DNA from: Candidatus Nomurabacteria bacterium
GTDB taxonomy: Bacteria > Patescibacteriota > Minisyncoccia > Phycocordibacterales > PALSA-1337
Reading direction: 5' to 3'
Assembly (NCBI GenBank): GCA_943354625.1
Contig: CALRCS010000030.1
Coordinates: 1-7,672 of the forward strand
DNA: 7,672 bases
A program made the position numbers and the translations under genes. The first letter of the stretch is position 1. Each line of letters starts with the position of its first letter. The notes under the pieces are model-generated. The model was not told the origin of the DNA and did not search any database. It saw nothing but the letters and a program-made list of their open reading frames with translations. Of the stretch, positions 1 through 6,094 are shown piece after piece.

Positions 1-885
1 AAAAGCTCACCAACTGACAATACTCCGAAATTCGTATATTACAAACCAACTCATATTCTACTATCTGCAGTTTCTTGGGATCATGCAGATCTATACCCAA
101 CTGAAGAAAGTTATTTTGATGTATTTAAAAAATTAATTTCAAATATTCCATCAACAGGCCTTATCGTAGCAAATAAAGATCATGCAAAAGTAAAAGAATT
201 AGTAAAGAAAGCAATCTGGTATGGAAAAAGTGATGCAGACTACACGTATAGAAAAGTTGAGCAAACAAAATCAGGCCTAGATTTTATTATTACTCACAAA
301 AATATTGATTATGAAATCCATTCACCGATGATTGGCGCCTTCCAAGCAGAAAACATTACAGGATGTTTTGCAATGGCACACAGTATTGGAATCTCTCCAG
401 AAAAAATAGTTAAAGCTATTTCACAATTTAAAGGACTAAAAAGAAGATTAGAAAAAAGATATGAGAATAATATTACGATTTTTGATGACATAGCACATTC
501 TCCAGAAAAAGCCTCGACTGTACTTGAAAATCTACGAGTAATTTATACAAAAAAAATCATTGCAATTTTTGAACCCAACATCGGTGGCAGGAGCCGAGAA
601 TCAATGGCAAAATACGACAATGCGTTCTTTAATGCCGATATGGTCATAATTCCCCGTTTAACCAAGCTAAAGGTGCCTGAGGGCGATATAGAGCGTCCTA
701 TGGAGGGTAATGAACTGGCTCTAACTATAGGAAAAACCCATAAAAACGTGGTTTATCTAGAAAATGATGAAATACTGGTAAAAACCCTAATTGACACCAC
801 AAAAGAAGGCGATATTATCGTCTTTCTAGGATCTCATGGTTTTCGAGGTATGATAGAAGAAACTGTTAAAAAACTAACAGTTTAG
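1..885 (+). CDS. Mur ligase, MurC/Mpl type (5' partial)
   Basis: The frame is open from base 1 to a TAG at 883-885, giving 294 residues of a protein whose start lies left of the window; the Mur N-terminal domain and P-loop are not visible. Enzymes of this family ligate an amino acid or peptide to UDP-MurNAc in the cytoplasm using ATP, in peptidoglycan synthesis or recycling. In fragment numbering, F11-VYYKP followed by SWDHADLYPT (25-34) matches the central-domain stretch with the conserved DH. QAEN (115-118) stands where GxHNxxN is usual. KRRLE (about 148-152) and DDIAHSPEK (162-170) match the RRxE and DDYAHHP signature of MurC/Mpl, and FEPN (190-193) follows. The second His of the AHHP motif is Ser. 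The C-terminus ends with GSHGFRGM-type sequence. The stop directly abuts the stop of the opposing small gene. MurC and Mpl cannot be separated without the N-terminus, so no symbol is given. Confidence 0.85.
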   Translation, partial: KSSPTDNTPKFVYYKPTHILLSAVSWDHADLYPTEESYFDVFKKLISNIPSTGLIVANKDHAKVKELVKKAIWYGKSDADYTYRKVEQTKSGLDFIITHKNIDYEIHSPMIGAFQAENITGCFAMAHSIGISPEKIVKAISQFKGLKRRLEKRYENNITIFDDIAHSPEKASTVLENLRVIYTKKIIAIFEPNIGGRSRESMAKYDNAFFNADMVIIPRLTKLKVPEGDIERPMEGNELALTIGKTHKNVVYLENDEILVKTLIDTTKEGDIIVFLGSHGFRGMIEETVKKLTV

Positions 886-1062
886 TTACTTCCCTTCATC
901 TACGATCTCAGTATAAACAGTTCCTGCATCTATCTTTTTGATAATTAAAGTAATACCACAATGATTACATTCGATGACCATTCCTTCTTTTATTGATGGA
1001 TAGCGTAAAAGGTTTATTTGATTTTTGCATTCTGGACAAATTGCTGTATTTTCTTTTTGCAT
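886..1062 (-). CDS. LysW-like small zinc-ribbon protein
   Basis: This is a 58-residue protein read from ATG at 1062-1060 to TAA at 888-886. It has two CxxC knuckles, CPEC at residues 9-12 and CNHC at 32-35, followed by GITLIIKKID. The spacing and the pattern CPEC...G-hydrophobic-EC-x-x-CG-x-x-L match LysW/ArgW amino-group carrier proteins, whose acidic body carries alpha-aminoadipate or glutamate during lysine or arginine synthesis. Unlike classical LysW, which ends in EDWGE and uses its C-terminal Glu as the attachment point, this protein ends in VDEGK, so carrier chemistry is not assured. No LysX, LysZ, LysY or LysJ gene is visible. It is convergent with the Mur ligase with no gap, and divergent from the PLP enzyme across 36 bp. 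No strong Shine-Dalgarno precedes the start; a weak AGGT lies about 11 bases upstream. The zinc ribbon is clear; LysW family membership is likely; function is unproven. Confidence 0.8.
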   Translation of the reverse strand: MQKENTAICPECKNQINLLRYPSIKEGMVIECNHCGITLIIKKIDAGTVYTEIVDEGK

Positions 1063-1068
1063 CTTTTA

Positions 1069-1093
1069 ATATTACCTAAAACACGATATTATA
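1069..1093. promoter_or_regulatory. Divergent promoter region with overlapping -10 elements
   Basis: The 36 bp between the divergent zinc-ribbon and PLP genes hold a + strand TATTAT at 1087-1092, six bases before the PLP ATG. A - strand TATAAT at 1093-1088 occupies nearly the same bases and lies 25 bases before the zinc-ribbon ATG. A second, weaker - strand TAATAT at 1074-1069 sits six bases before that ATG. No convincing -35 hexamer is seen on either strand. Position and matches support a shared promoter region; actual use is inferred. Confidence 0.5.
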
Positions 1094-1098
1094 TCAAG

Positions 1099-1989
1099 AT
1101 GATAACGAAGCAAGAAAAATATCCAAAACTAGCAAGTGCATTGGGAATGCATTCTCTTTTTCTTAAAAGAGAGGATCTACATCCGTACGGTTCACACAAG
1201 GGCCGATCTATTCCCATCATGATAGATAAATACATAAATGAAGGGATAGTTCATTTTGCTATTTCATCTTCTGGAAATGCTGCTTTGGCTGCAGCTTATT
1301 ATATAGAAAAATTAAATAGGGATAGAGAGAATAAAATAAAACTTGATATTCTTGTTGGGCAACATATTAGTACAAAAAAGCTTCATAAACTCGAAGAATT
1401 CAGAAATGATCATATAAATGTAACTTCTCACGATCGCCCAATCCAAACTCTTTTTAATATCACAAAAGATTTATCAATAAAAGCCCTTAGACAGTCAACT
1501 GACGATAATGCACTTCTAGGTTATAGAGAGATTGCAGAAGAACTATTGGAAATAAAAGATTTGGAAGCTGTATTTATTGGTACATCATCTGGAACTACTG
1601 CACAAGCAATTGCAGAGACTTTCAGAGAAAAAAAGAATAATAATGGTGGCAAAAATATAGAAATGCACATTATTCAAACATCATCATGTCACCCAATGGC
1701 TGATAATTTTATTGATGACCAATCCATAGATGAATTATCAATTGCTGACGCTATAGTTGACCATACAGCTTTAAGAAGAGGAGATTTAACTAGACTAATA
1801 AAAGAAAATGGAGGAAATGGCTGGATTGCATCAAATGAACAAATAAAAATCGCACAAGAATTAGTCTCAAAATATGCTGACTTAAATATATCAACAAATA
1901 GTGCACTATCCATAGCTGGACTTATGCAAGCTGTTTATACTGGAAAGACATGGGAAGGTTCTGTTGTCTGTATGATTTGCGGAGAGTAA
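1099..1989 (+). CDS. PLP-dependent enzyme, fold type II (threonine/cysteine synthase superfamily)
   Basis: A 296-residue cytosolic enzyme. The motifs of fold-type II PLP enzymes are present in order: KREDLHPYGSHKGR at 23-36, with K34 as the predicted Schiff-base lysine; SSSGNAA at 56-62, the substrate-binding loop; and GTSSGT at 161-166, the glycine-rich phosphate cup. CMICGE closes the protein. Relatives carry out beta- or gamma-replacement and elimination on amino acids (cysteine synthase, threonine synthase, threonine dehydratase). The exact substrate cannot be read from the sequence, and at under 300 residues it is closer in size to cysteine synthase than to most threonine synthases. I chose ATG 1099 over the in-frame ATG 1018, because the upstream extension would lie antisense over the zinc-ribbon gene, has a hydrophobic non-family sequence, and would leave no promoter. 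A TATTAT six bases before ATG 1099 suggests a leaderless mRNA. It converges on murD with 18 bp between stops. Confidence 0.88.
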   Translation: MITKQEKYPKLASALGMHSLFLKREDLHPYGSHKGRSIPIMIDKYINEGIVHFAISSSGNAALAAAYYIEKLNRDRENKIKLDILVGQHISTKKLHKLEEFRNDHINVTSHDRPIQTLFNITKDLSIKALRQSTDDNALLGYREIAEELLEIKDLEAVFIGTSSGTTAQAIAETFREKKNNNGGKNIEMHIIQTSSCHPMADNFIDDQSIDELSIADAIVDHTALRRGDLTRLIKENGGNGWIASNEQIKIAQELVSKYADLNISTNSALSIAGLMQAVYTGKTWEGSVVCMICGE

Positions 1990-2007
1990 AGATTTAATTT
2001 TAATTTT

Positions 2008-3306
2008 CTATAACCCCCGCACTGCCCTTACAAATCTTTCCCCTCTTTCTTTTCTAGAAATATCCACACCAACAGCATCAAAGGCTGGACTAAAAACTAC
2101 CCTACCCCCTTTTATTGTAATTTCATTTGCCTTTTTTACTGCATCTTCAAGATTTAAAATCTGAGTAAAATTTACACCTTCTATATTTTCTAATTTTCCT
2201 CTAATTCCCAAGCTTCCACTTCCAGGTAGAAGAATGATATTTAATACGTGATCTGGAATCTCTTTTATCATTTCACTATAGTCATATCCTGTATATGCTC
2301 CTCCAAGGATTAAAGTAATATTTCTCCCAGAGGATAGGGATTTTATCGCTGATACAGTTGATCTAGGTGTAATAGAATTTGTATCATTATAATATTCTAT
2401 CCCCGCAACCTTTTTTACAAATTCTACACAACCGTGTAATCCTAGAAAGTTCTGGACTACGTCCTTTACGATGTCAGATGAAATTTTAAATAATTCACTA
2501 GTCTGCAAAACCAAAGCCGCATTCTCTTTGTCATGTGAACCTTTTGTCTTTATATTCCAATCTAAAGGTATTGAGCTTGCTCGTGTGCGTAACATTTTTG
2601 CTTTCAAAGAAAAACTTTTTTCGAGTTTTATGGCATCAATAACTTCATCCGGAGCTATAATAAAATTATTATAAGTCTGAAAATCAAGAATATCAAAACT
2701 TATTTGCGAAGTTATAACTGCAACATGAGGACTTATATGTATTTCATGATAAAAATCCATAAGCCTATCAGGTATCCTAACTAGAACAAGATCTCCCTTT
2801 TTTATTTTTTTTAAATGAGTTAATGCACCATGAGAAGAATCTGGATCAATAAAAAATAAGCTCTGATCTTTATTATCAGAAAAAGAAATTTTTAATATGC
2901 TATGTATCATAGAAACTACAGTACTTTTTCCATATAGGCCAAGTACACCTATCAAAGTGACTTGTGGTGAGAGTTTAAAAAAGAGTGTCTCGGGGTACTC
3001 TATTTGTATTTCTGCTTGTACAGCCTTTTTTAAAAATATGGATTTCTTAGAAATCTCGGATGAAATCAAAATCAAATCAGATTCCAATAAATCATCACCA
3101 GATACCTTACCAAAAGTATATTTTTCTAGACCAGCATCTTTTAATTCAAGAAGAAAAGCCTTAAGACGTTTTTCACTTCTCATATCATACAGAGTTATAT
3201 CGGCCTTGTTACGAAGAAGGAACTTTATATCAGAAACCATTTCTCCGTGTGGTCCAAGACCTATAATAGCAATCTTTCTTTTATTAAAAAATTCTTTATA
3301 GTTCAC
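2008..3306 (-). CDS. murD: MurD-like UDP-N-acetylmuramoylalanine--D-glutamate ligase, divergent active site
   Basis: A 432-residue protein, close to the usual MurD length. MurD adds D-Glu to UDP-MurNAc-L-Ala in the cytoplasm. The N-terminal Rossmann-like domain starts with IAIIGLGPHG (12-21); a P-loop-like GLYGKST lies at 123-129 with K127; a GSHDKENA stretch (256-263) corresponds to GxHNxxNA; NDTNSITPRST (307-317) corresponds to NDSKATNPxST; and FSPAFDAV with ERGERF near the C-terminus matches the MurD end. Several catalytic positions differ. GTNGKT is GLYGKS, the ELSSFQ glutamate region reads VRIPDRLM (176-183), the DHLDRH segment reads SFDILDF (203-209) without its His, the following carbamylated-Lys segment appears missing, and LPHR is LHGC (290-293). 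The gene starts with GTG; an in-frame TAA lies four codons upstream, so no longer start exists. An extended -10 box sits eight bases before it. Family assignment is firm, activity is doubtful. Confidence 0.82.
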   Translation of the reverse strand: MNYKEFFNKRKIAIIGLGPHGEMVSDIKFLLRNKADITLYDMRSEKRLKAFLLELKDAGLEKYTFGKVSGDDLLESDLILISSEISKKSIFLKKAVQAEIQIEYPETLFFKLSPQVTLIGVLGLYGKSTVVSMIHSILKISFSDNKDQSLFFIDPDSSHGALTHLKKIKKGDLVLVRIPDRLMDFYHEIHISPHVAVITSQISFDILDFQTYNNFIIAPDEVIDAIKLEKSFSLKAKMLRTRASSIPLDWNIKTKGSHDKENAALVLQTSELFKISSDIVKDVVQNFLGLHGCVEFVKKVAGIEYYNDTNSITPRSTVSAIKSLSSGRNITLILGGAYTGYDYSEMIKEIPDHVLNIILLPGSGSLGIRGKLENIEGVNFTQILNLEDAVKKANEITIKGGRVVFSPAFDAVGVDISRKERGERFVRAVRGL

Positions 3307-3314
3307 AGATACAC

Positions 3315-3323
3315 ATTATACCA
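3315..3323 (-). promoter_or_regulatory. Extended -10 promoter of the murD-like gene
   Basis: On the - strand the bases TGGTATAAT run from 3323 to 3315, a perfect extended -10 (TGnTATAAT). Eight bases separate it from the GTG start at 3306, so transcription would begin on or within a base or two of the start codon. A TTGATA at 3341-3336 lies 15 bases further upstream and is a weak -35 candidate. The TAA at 3318-3316 inside this box is the stop codon of the upstream 106-aa gene. Confidence 0.6.
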
Positions 3324-3636
3324 AATCACGATCACTATCAACCGATACACCCGATATGAGTTTTTTAACCTTTATTAATTCCTGCAATAAAGCTTGCATC
3401 TTCATTGTATCTTCATCATTCGTAATTTCAAATATAGCAAAATTTGAAAGTTTTCTAAGAAAGAGATTGTAGATATCGTTGAAATATTTTTCTAAGACAC
3501 TGATATCTCCATCGGAAATAATACCATGATCTCTTATGGCGTATATGGCAGATGGGCGATTTACTCCTTCAAAAAATAAGTGGTCATCAGAAAGCACACC
3601 ATCTAAAGACGGAGAGATTATTGTATATGTTTTCAT
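3316..3636 (-). CDS. Hypothetical protein, 106 aa
   Basis: I do not recognise this protein. It starts at ATG 3636-3634 and ends with TAA at 3318-3316. The first third (MKTYTIISPSLDGVLSDD) is beta-strand-like with a turn. The middle (roughly 45-72) is a predicted helix with NDIYNLFLRKL, and residues about 76-95 form a second, amphipathic helix rich in Leu, Lys and Gln. It is probably a small soluble alpha/beta protein. There is no signal peptide, membrane segment or Cys cluster. It sits 34 bp after radC and 9 bp before the murD-like GTG, in the same direction. Codon and base composition look like the neighbours, which supports a real gene. No Shine-Dalgarno or good -10 was found before the ATG, so it is probably co-transcribed with radC. 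Confidence 0.65.
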   Translation of the reverse strand: MKTYTIISPSLDGVLSDDHLFFEGVNRPSAIYAIRDHGIISDGDISVLEKYFNDIYNLFLRKLSNFAIFEITNDEDTMKMQALLQELIKVKKLISGVSVDSDRDLV

Positions 3637-3670
3637 TTTTTATGATTGAATAAGTTTGATAATTTGTAAA

Positions 3671-4444
3671 CTAATATTGTGCATTAATGCTAATATAAGT
3701 ACTTTTTGTAATAATCACGTGATCTAATACATTTATTCCAAGTATTTTCCCAGCCTGGATCAACTGCCTTGTGATTTCTATGTCCTGAGCACTTGGAGTA
3801 GCTATATTTGATGGATGATTGTGGGCCAAAACTACAGCCGCGGCACTATGTTCTATAGCTGGTCGAAAGACTTCTCGCGGATGAACTATATTTGTATTAA
3901 TCGTTCCTATAGATATCACTTCATCATGAATAATGCGATTGTGGCTGTTTAGATAAAGACCACGTAAATGCTCTTTTGGTAAATTATGCATATCTTGTAG
4001 ATATTCATAAACATCCTTTGCTGTTCTTATGATAGCAAAACCAGAATCATTCTTCTCATACAATCTTCTTCCTATCTCTCCGCATGCGATGATCTGACAA
4101 GATTTCACTATGGGTACGTTTAATTCTAATGAAAGCTTTTCTGCATCTTTTTCTGCCATAATACTTTTCTCGCCGTATTCGCGAATGATACGAGATGACA
4201 TTTCTAAAATACCTTCACTCTTTGTTCCGGTATTTAAGACAACAGCCAAAAGTTCTTGCAAAGAAAGTGAGTTTGGACCCTGTTTTATCAACTTTTCTCT
4301 AGGTTGACCTTCTACGGGTAAATCATGGACCTTTAAAATATATTCTCGATTACTAGTATCAAGAAAAAGATCAGTATCCATCAAACTATACATTCTCTCA
4401 GCTACTCCTTTTGATTTTATTGTATTTTTTATTTTTGCTACCAT
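3671..4444 (-). CDS. radC: RadC family protein (UPF0758), JAB/MPN domain
   Basis: This is 257 residues from ATG 4444. The N-terminal UPF0758 part has HDLPVEGQPREKL (about 40-52) followed by SLQELLAVVLNTGT, then a helix-hairpin-helix-like stretch ending QIIACGEIGRRL. The C-terminal JAB/MPN domain carries the JAMM zinc signature HNHPSNIATPSAQD, with ligands H208, H210 and D221, and the upstream VHPREVF. The family is named for DNA repair, but its biochemical role is unsettled; a metalloprotease-like or nuclease-associated activity on DNA has been proposed. A longer reading from ATG 4486 would add 14 residues (MPLQV...). I prefer 4444 because a TATAAT lies six bases before it and inside that extension, which would make the mRNA leaderless and exclude the longer start. 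The 106-aa gene follows after 34 bp. Confidence 0.9.
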   Translation of the reverse strand: MVAKIKNTIKSKGVAERMYSLMDTDLFLDTSNREYILKVHDLPVEGQPREKLIKQGPNSLSLQELLAVVLNTGTKSEGILEMSSRIIREYGEKSIMAEKDAEKLSLELNVPIVKSCQIIACGEIGRRLYEKNDSGFAIIRTAKDVYEYLQDMHNLPKEHLRGLYLNSHNRIIHDEVISIGTINTNIVHPREVFRPAIEHSAAAVVLAHNHPSNIATPSAQDIEITRQLIQAGKILGINVLDHVIITKSTYISINAQY

Positions 4445-4450
4445 ACATGC

Positions 4451-4480
4451 ATTATACCTATTATTAAAACATACCTGCAA
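4451..4480 (-). promoter_or_regulatory. Promoter of radC, leaderless arrangement
   Basis: A perfect - strand TATAAT at 4456-4451 is preceded, 18 bases upstream, by TTGCAG at 4480-4475, a partial -35 match. Only six bases separate the -10 from the radC ATG at 4444, so the transcript should begin at or next to the start codon. This decides between the two possible radC starts. Confidence 0.55.
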
Positions 4481-4515
4481 GGGCATATTTCATAAAAATT
4501 TTATCAAAATTTCAT

Positions 4516-4559
4516 AACTCTGTGGACAACCTGTGGAATTCTTTTAATTCCACAGAGTT
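4516..4559. repeat. Nested inverted repeats with DnaA-box-like sequences
   Basis: Two perfect inverted repeats share one arm. CTGTGGAATT at 4531-4540 pairs with AATTCCACAG at 4546-4555 around a 5-base loop. AACTCTGTGGA at 4516-4526 pairs with TCCACAGAGTT at 4549-4559. The right arm can join only one partner at a time. TGTGGACAA at 4521-4529 is the reverse complement of TTGTCCACA, one base from the DnaA-box consensus TTATCCACA. A true intrinsic terminator is unlikely because no T-run follows directly on either strand; on the - strand the region downstream is T-rich only after several bases. Confidence 0.6.
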
Positions 4560-4587
4560 GTGGTCGTATGACCATAACTACGACAAC
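4557..4587. repeat. Second inverted repeat between pyk and radC
   Basis: TTGTGGTC at 4558-4565 pairs with GACCATAA at 4570-4577 (one G-T pair) around a GTAT loop. Alternatively GTTG plus TCGTA (4557-4568, TGG bulged) pairs with TACGACAAC at 4579-4587. It begins directly beside the upstream repeat and ends five bases from the pyk stop, so it would form in the pyk 3' untranslated RNA. On the - strand RNA the first stem carries an A-C mismatch. It could be an mRNA 3' end or a protein site. Confidence 0.4.
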
Positions 4588-4591
4588 CTGG

Positions 4592-6007
4592 CTATAAAGT
4601 CTCAATAAGCAACATATTTGTCTCTACAGCCTCTCCAAACGGCATACCAGCGACCAAAACAACTTTTTCACCTTCTACTCCAAGTTTATATTTTTTAGCT
4701 GTCTTTTTAACCATAGACATGATTCCTTCAACTGTTGAGAATTTTGGAACTACTACTGGATAACATCCAAAAGTCAAAGAGAGCTTCTGTGCTACCCCTG
4801 GATCTGATGTCATAGCGACTATTCTCTCTGATGGTCTATATCGAGCAATCATTCTTGCTGTCCTTCCTGACCCTGTCATAGCTACTATAAATCGAGCCTT
4901 TATTTCATGACAAGCAATAACTGCTGTTTGAGAAATAATATCTGTTATGCCATGTAGATTATCGTATTGAGTAATATGTTCTGATGTATAAACATCCTTT
5001 TCTACTTGTTGAGCGATGCGCGTCATCATCTGTACAGATTCTACAGGAAAATCTCCTAGGGTTGTTTCCTCTGAAAGCATGATAGCATCTGTACCATCAA
5101 TTATTGCATTTGCAACATCAGAAACCTCTGCGCGTGTCGGTATAGGACTTTTAATCATAGATTCGAGCATTTGAGTTGCTGTAATAACAGGCTTCCCAAG
5201 CTCATTACATTTAGATATGATCATCTTTTGTGCCATAGGAACCTCTTCAGCTGGAATCTCAATAGCCAAATCTCCGCGAGCAACCATTATTGCATCAGAA
5301 AGATTTATGATTTCATCAATATTCTCTAATGCTTCAGGTGTCTCTATTTTTGCAATAATTCCAGCTTTTGACTTTGCAGCATTTAGCATTTCTCTAAGCT
5401 CAGTAATATCTGAAGGTCTTCGTACAAATGAAAGAGCGATAAAGTCTACATTATTCTTTAAACCAAATTCTAAGTCTTTTCTATCTTTTTCTGTAATAGA
5501 GCTCATTGAAAGATACGCACCAGGAAGATTTACTCCCCTTTTGCCCTTTATTTCTCCACCAACCAAAACTTTTGTGATCACCTCATTTCCCTTTATTTCA
5601 GTAATCTGTAATTTCTTTTTTCCATCATGGATTAAGATAAACCCACCCACCTTAACCTCTTTAGGTAAAAGAGGATAATTCACAAAAACAATATTTTCAT
5701 TTCCAACAATCTTTTCTGTAGTAAGCGTGAACGCCTGACCCTCTTTCAAAGTAATTAGACCATTTTCAAATTCGCCTATTCTAATCTTTGGCCCACCCAA
5801 ATCCTGCATTATTGCGACTGTTTTATCTGCATTCTCCAAAACTTTCTTTAGATTATCAATACGTGCTTGGTGTTCTACAAAATCCCCATGTGAAAAATTT
5901 AGTCTCATTACATTCATGCCAGCATCAACCAAAGCTGAAAGTTTTTCTATTGACTCTGTTGCGGGTCCTATTGTACACACTATCTTTGTCTTTTTACTGT
6001 TGTTCAT
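4592..6007 (-). CDS. pyk: Pyruvate kinase
   Basis: This 471-residue enzyme has normal length and carries the last ATP-making step of glycolysis (phosphoenolpyruvate plus ADP to pyruvate) in the cytoplasm. The A domain opens with KTKIVCTIGPAT (6-17) and MRLNFSHG (34-41). The B domain spans roughly 77-157. KIETPEA (220-226) and MVARGDLAIEIPAEEVP (241-257) supply the catalytic Lys (K220) and the metal ligands E222 and D246. ITATQMLESM and PTRAEVSDVANAIIDGTD follow, and a regulatory C domain runs from about 345. At the monovalent-cation site it reads QDLGGPKIR (68-76), with Leu and Lys where potassium-dependent enzymes have Thr and Glu (DTKGPEIR). Family knowledge links this pattern to potassium-independent activity. 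The ATG at 6007 directly precedes the family N-terminus. No Shine-Dalgarno or clear -10 was found upstream. The gene stands alone, 87 bp after the membrane protein gene. Confidence 0.97.
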   Translation of the reverse strand: MNNSKKTKIVCTIGPATESIEKLSALVDAGMNVMRLNFSHGDFVEHQARIDNLKKVLENADKTVAIMQDLGGPKIRIGEFENGLITLKEGQAFTLTTEKIVGNENIVFVNYPLLPKEVKVGGFILIHDGKKKLQITEIKGNEVITKVLVGGEIKGKRGVNLPGAYLSMSSITEKDRKDLEFGLKNNVDFIALSFVRRPSDITELREMLNAAKSKAGIIAKIETPEALENIDEIINLSDAIMVARGDLAIEIPAEEVPMAQKMIISKCNELGKPVITATQMLESMIKSPIPTRAEVSDVANAIIDGTDAIMLSEETTLGDFPVESVQMMTRIAQQVEKDVYTSEHITQYDNLHGITDIISQTAVIACHEIKARFIVAMTGSGRTARMIARYRPSERIVAMTSDPGVAQKLSLTFGCYPVVVPKFSTVEGIMSMVKKTAKKYKLGVEGEKVVLVAGMPFGEAVETNMLLIETL

Positions 6008-6070
6008 TTTAAGGTTAATTTATTTAATTAATAGGAAATACTATGTTACTACAAATTCATATCTATTGCA

Positions 6071-6090
6071 AAAAATAACTATAGTTTAAC
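6071..6090 (-). terminator. Possible weak terminator after the membrane protein gene
   Basis: On the - strand the bases after the TAG at 6097-6095 read GTTAAACTATAGTT and then a run of six T (6076-6071 region). The AACTATAGTT palindrome gives only a three-base stem once a loop is allowed, so this is a weak candidate. The rest of the 87-bp gap to pyk is AT-rich and holds no other site I can support; the pyk promoter should lie here, but no convincing hexamer pair stands out. Confidence 0.2.
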
Positions 6091-6094
6091 AGCT

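Noticed and set aside
1018..1098. N-terminal extension of the PLP enzyme from ATG 1018
   Set aside because: It lies antisense over the zinc-ribbon gene, its sequence does not fit the family, and a -10-like box sits just before ATG 1099.
1990..2007. Bidirectional terminator between the convergent PLP and murD-like genes
   Set aside because: The 18 bp are only A and T rich, with no stem that could form a hairpin.
2897..3301. 134-codon + strand open frame
   Set aside because: It lies wholly inside the murD-like gene on the other strand and shows no protein-like motif.
4531..4555. Intrinsic terminator of pyk
   Set aside because: The 10-bp hairpin is perfect, but no T-run follows directly on either strand, so it is listed as an inverted repeat.
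5217..5678. 153-codon + strand open frame
   Set aside because: It is antisense to the conserved core of pyruvate kinase; the frame is open only as a by-product of pyk codon use.
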